Source: Vitis vinifera
Taxonomy: Eukaryota; Streptophyta; Magnoliopsida; Vitales; Vitaceae
Length of the DNA stretch: 64,000 bases
Direction: 5' to 3'
Assembly (NCBI RefSeq): GCF_030704535.1
Contig: NC_081822.1
Coordinates: 6,263,501-6,327,500, forward strand
This document shows positions 61,281 through 64,000 of the stretch, one piece after another. The number at the start of each line of letters is the position of its first letter. The first letter of the stretch is position 1. The translations under genes and the position numbers were made by a program. The notes beneath the pieces are model-generated. The model made no database searches. It had not been told where the DNA came from and worked only from the letters and a program-made list of their open reading frames with translations.

Positions 61281-61952
61281 AATCTAAACAAATAGCAAGT
61301 CCAAATATTTTAAATTTTTAAAATTTTTTGTAATTTAACTTTAAGTCAAATTAAGTTTTCAACAATGTTAATATGAGGATCATGAATATGCTTGAACAGA
61401 TCCGCTGTCATAAATAATATTCGACCTTCAAAGACTATTTTAATTTTAAAAGAAGGTGAGAATTATGGTAAAACTAAAAATAATTTTTTCTATTATTGCA
61501 CTGAAATAAAAAAAGTATAATGTATCTAACATATACTCCACCAATCACTAGTGGAGTCATAAATGTGGGATAGGGGTAAAATAGAAAAAGATTGGTTGTA
61601 AAAGGGCAATGCCAATCTAAACAAATAGCAAGTCCAAATATTTTTAAATTTTTAAAATTTTTGTAATTTAACTTTAAGTCAAATTAAGTTTTCAAAAATA
61701 TTAATATGAGGGTCATGAATATGCTTGAACAGATCCGTTGTCATAAATAATATCCGACCCTTAAATACTATTTTAACTTTAAAAGAAGGTGAGAATTCCG
61801 GTAAACTATAAATAATTTTTTCTATTGTTGTACTGAAATAAAAAAAGTATAATGTCTCTAACACATACTCCTCCACCAATCACTAGTGGAGGAGTCATAA
61901 ATGTGGGATAGGGGTAAAATAGAAAAAAATTGGTTGTAAAAGGGCAATGCCA
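61281..61952 (+). repeat. Two-copy ~333-bp tandem duplication
   Basis: Copy 1 is 61281-61613 and copy 2 is 61614-61952, head to tail with no spacer. Both begin aatctaaacaaatagcaagt and end gtaaaagggcaatgcca. By eye they differ at only a few percent of positions plus small indels, such as an extra ctcc and gag in copy 2 around the inverted actcc/ggagt phrase flanking accaatcactagt. Confidence 0.92.
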
Positions 61953-63197
61953 GAAGTAAATTTGACTTAATTGATGAAGTCTTTTTGGCCTTTTAGTTTA
62001 GTGAAAATTTACTTTTTCAGGGTTACTTGCCACCTCTGGACATATGCTGAGTCCGCCGGTGGTTCCAATATTTGGTGAAAGTTTCGGTCTACTCAAAACA
62101 TATAGGGAGGAGATCCATGTATATTGCAATTTCTAAATGTCCAAGTATTTAATACGGCAGCCATGTGAGATGGGAAGACAGTGGTAAGTGCCAACTTGGT
62201 ACTTTGCACCGTTGAAGGATCAGATATTTTTTCTATCAAAATTTTGAGATATTTGGCAGCACTTTCTTCGATTTCCTAATTTGGAAACCTCAAAACACAA
62301 AAGTGGAAAACCCTTTTCTTTTTCTTTTTCTTTTTCCTTCTTTCTCTTACTTTTCATTCTCCACGTTTTGTACTGACACGTGGTTCACACAAGCCTGTTT
62401 GGCAGCATCTACCGAGCCAGTTAACATGATTCGTGGACCCAGTCAACGTGAAGAGAACTTGAGAGCTTAATGACCCATATGCCCTTTTATTTTATTGTGC
62501 AATGCCAAACACATCCTCGCTTTCTATACCATAATAAAGATGATTAAGTGCTTAATGTTGTGACCCTAACGCGTGGAGAGTATCTTGTATTTCTTCAAAT
62601 GCAAGTTTTACTTTGTTTAATTTTTTTAGATTCCATCTCTTAGGTTACTTTTTAAATTTGAATAAAAGGCTTTCCATATTAAGTTAATTTCACTTATTTT
62701 TTTTAAGATTTTCGTTAAATGTGCTTACTATCCTTAATTTAAAATTTATTTAAATAGCCTTTTTAATTTGATTTAAAGAGTGAAATTAATACATAACAAG
62801 GATATAGGACGGTCCACCGAAAAGGGGAGTGAAATTAATAAATAAAAAATATAGAGAAAAATAATGGATAAAATTTTAAATTAATGATAAGTAAATGTAT
62901 TTAAAAGTGAAATTAACCAATATCAATAAATAAGTTATTTTGCTTTTTTTTTTTTCAATCGAAAAAAGAATTTCAATATATTTAAGTTTCCTTTCATCAT
63001 CGCGAGATCACGTCCATAAATACGAGAGAAAAATAAATAAATTTAAAGCTAATAAATAATTTTTTAATATTATTTTAAATTTATTTAGTTTTTTTTAAAT
63101 TAACATATTAGGTCTGAACAAAATAAAAAATGACTTGAAAATTTATTTTTTTGGTTTTATTATAAAAAACATAAAATATAATAAAAATTAATATGAA

Positions 63198-63241
<44 letters not shown>

Positions 63242-64000
63242 TTTTTACTTTTTAAAATATTTTCTATGGAACAAAAGATAATTTAAATAATTTAAAAATA
63301 TATAAATTTTAATTATATTTATTTATTTTTATATTTTTCATAATATGATCAAGTATGATAAAAATATTTTGTCAAAACATTTATTTTTTAATACTTTCTT
63401 GAAAATTTCAAAGTTAATCCTTAAAAGGAATTTTTATCTGAAGTCCGTGTTTATTATATTTTAATAAAATCCCATGCAAAATACTCGGTTCACTTAAGTT
63501 CATACATATATATATATATATGGTTTGGTATTATTTCTTAAAATCATTCAAAGGCCGCTAGGGATGCAAAATTGATTTAAAGATTCAAAACCTAACCTGG
63601 TTCAGGATGGGCCTCCAGCCTTGCAAAGGCTAGGCCTAGTTATTTATTTATTATTATATATATCTACACCTAGAAAAAAGAAGAAGCACAATTGCCCCTC
63701 TTTATTTTACTATTGAGAAAACCACACCTTGCCTGCAGGCATCATTTGAGAGGAGGAGGGGTAGTCATCGATCATCATTTGAATTTGGTGTCTGAAACTA
63801 GGGACTAGTCCCGTCCAATTAACGCTCCTGACGTTAGTAGTAAGCGCTAAAAAGTAAAAACCAATAGGTCGTGTTCTTTATTGGGCAGAAAAGTTGGAAA
63901 AATGGGTTGCTAAAAAATGATTAAATTTGATTAGACTTGTACACTCAAAATGCAAAGCGGTCAGAAAGAATCAGGTGGCGACCTCGTTGACAATGACACA
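61953..64000. other. AT-rich right end of the window
   Basis: No gene recognised. An (AT)n microsatellite of about 35 bases lies at 63201-63235 and a shorter one at about 63505-63521. The promoter-like richness in acgtgg motifs near 62380 could belong to a gene beyond the window, but no TATA box and start pair was found. Confidence 0.45.

Overview
This is a 64-kb stretch of plant nuclear DNA. Coding exons are short and bounded by GT..AG introns, intergenic DNA is very AT-rich, and the repeats are plant LINEs, Ty3/gypsy, MULE-like elements and MITEs. The gene set and repeat style look like a woody eudicot. I lean towards grapevine (Vitis), but that is inference from memory of similar sequences.

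Layout. 1-5.4 kb: the TFIIA small (gamma) subunit gene, minus strand, three coding exons and a 3.4-kb second intron. 8.9-9.3 kb: a two-exon gene for an 87-residue protein of unknown function, plus strand. 9.7-14.9 kb: a 15-exon rhamnogalacturonate lyase gene, minus strand, 643 residues. 17.8-26.5 kb: a giant foldback element with MULE-like ends. Its inverted arms (about 3.6 and 2.2 kb) are arrays of a perfect 29-nt palindrome separated by A/T-rich spacers, and they enclose a broken plant-mobile-domain (PMD) gene that keeps its own promoter. It has near-identical 10-bp flanking duplications. 26.5-34.7 kb and 48.4-55.9 kb: two arms of an inverted segmental duplication. Each arm holds a five-exon TRAF-type zinc-finger gene (207 and 212 residues, both apparently intact) and a GCK-domain gene, which is intact on the left and a pseudogene on the right. 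The 13.7-kb spacer between the arms (34.7-48.4 kb) holds a decayed Ty3/gypsy element, a fragment resembling the start of a glucan water dikinase gene, and a 5'-truncated LINE with one in-frame stop. 56-64 kb: gene-poor, with a hAT-like element, a 333-bp tandem duplication and other small repeats.

The most unusual object is the 17.8-26.5 kb element. It combines MULE-like ends and target duplications, satellite-like palindrome arrays, mirror-symmetric purine/pyrimidine tracts near both ends, and a cargo PMD gene whose last recognisable exon runs straight into the right arm. It sits about 0.2 kb upstream of the TATA box of one of the two zinc-finger paralogues, so the paralogue pair is a natural comparison for its effect on expression.

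All coordinates were read by eye. Exon phases were checked for the TFIIA, lyase, small-protein, PMD and both zinc-finger genes and they join in frame.
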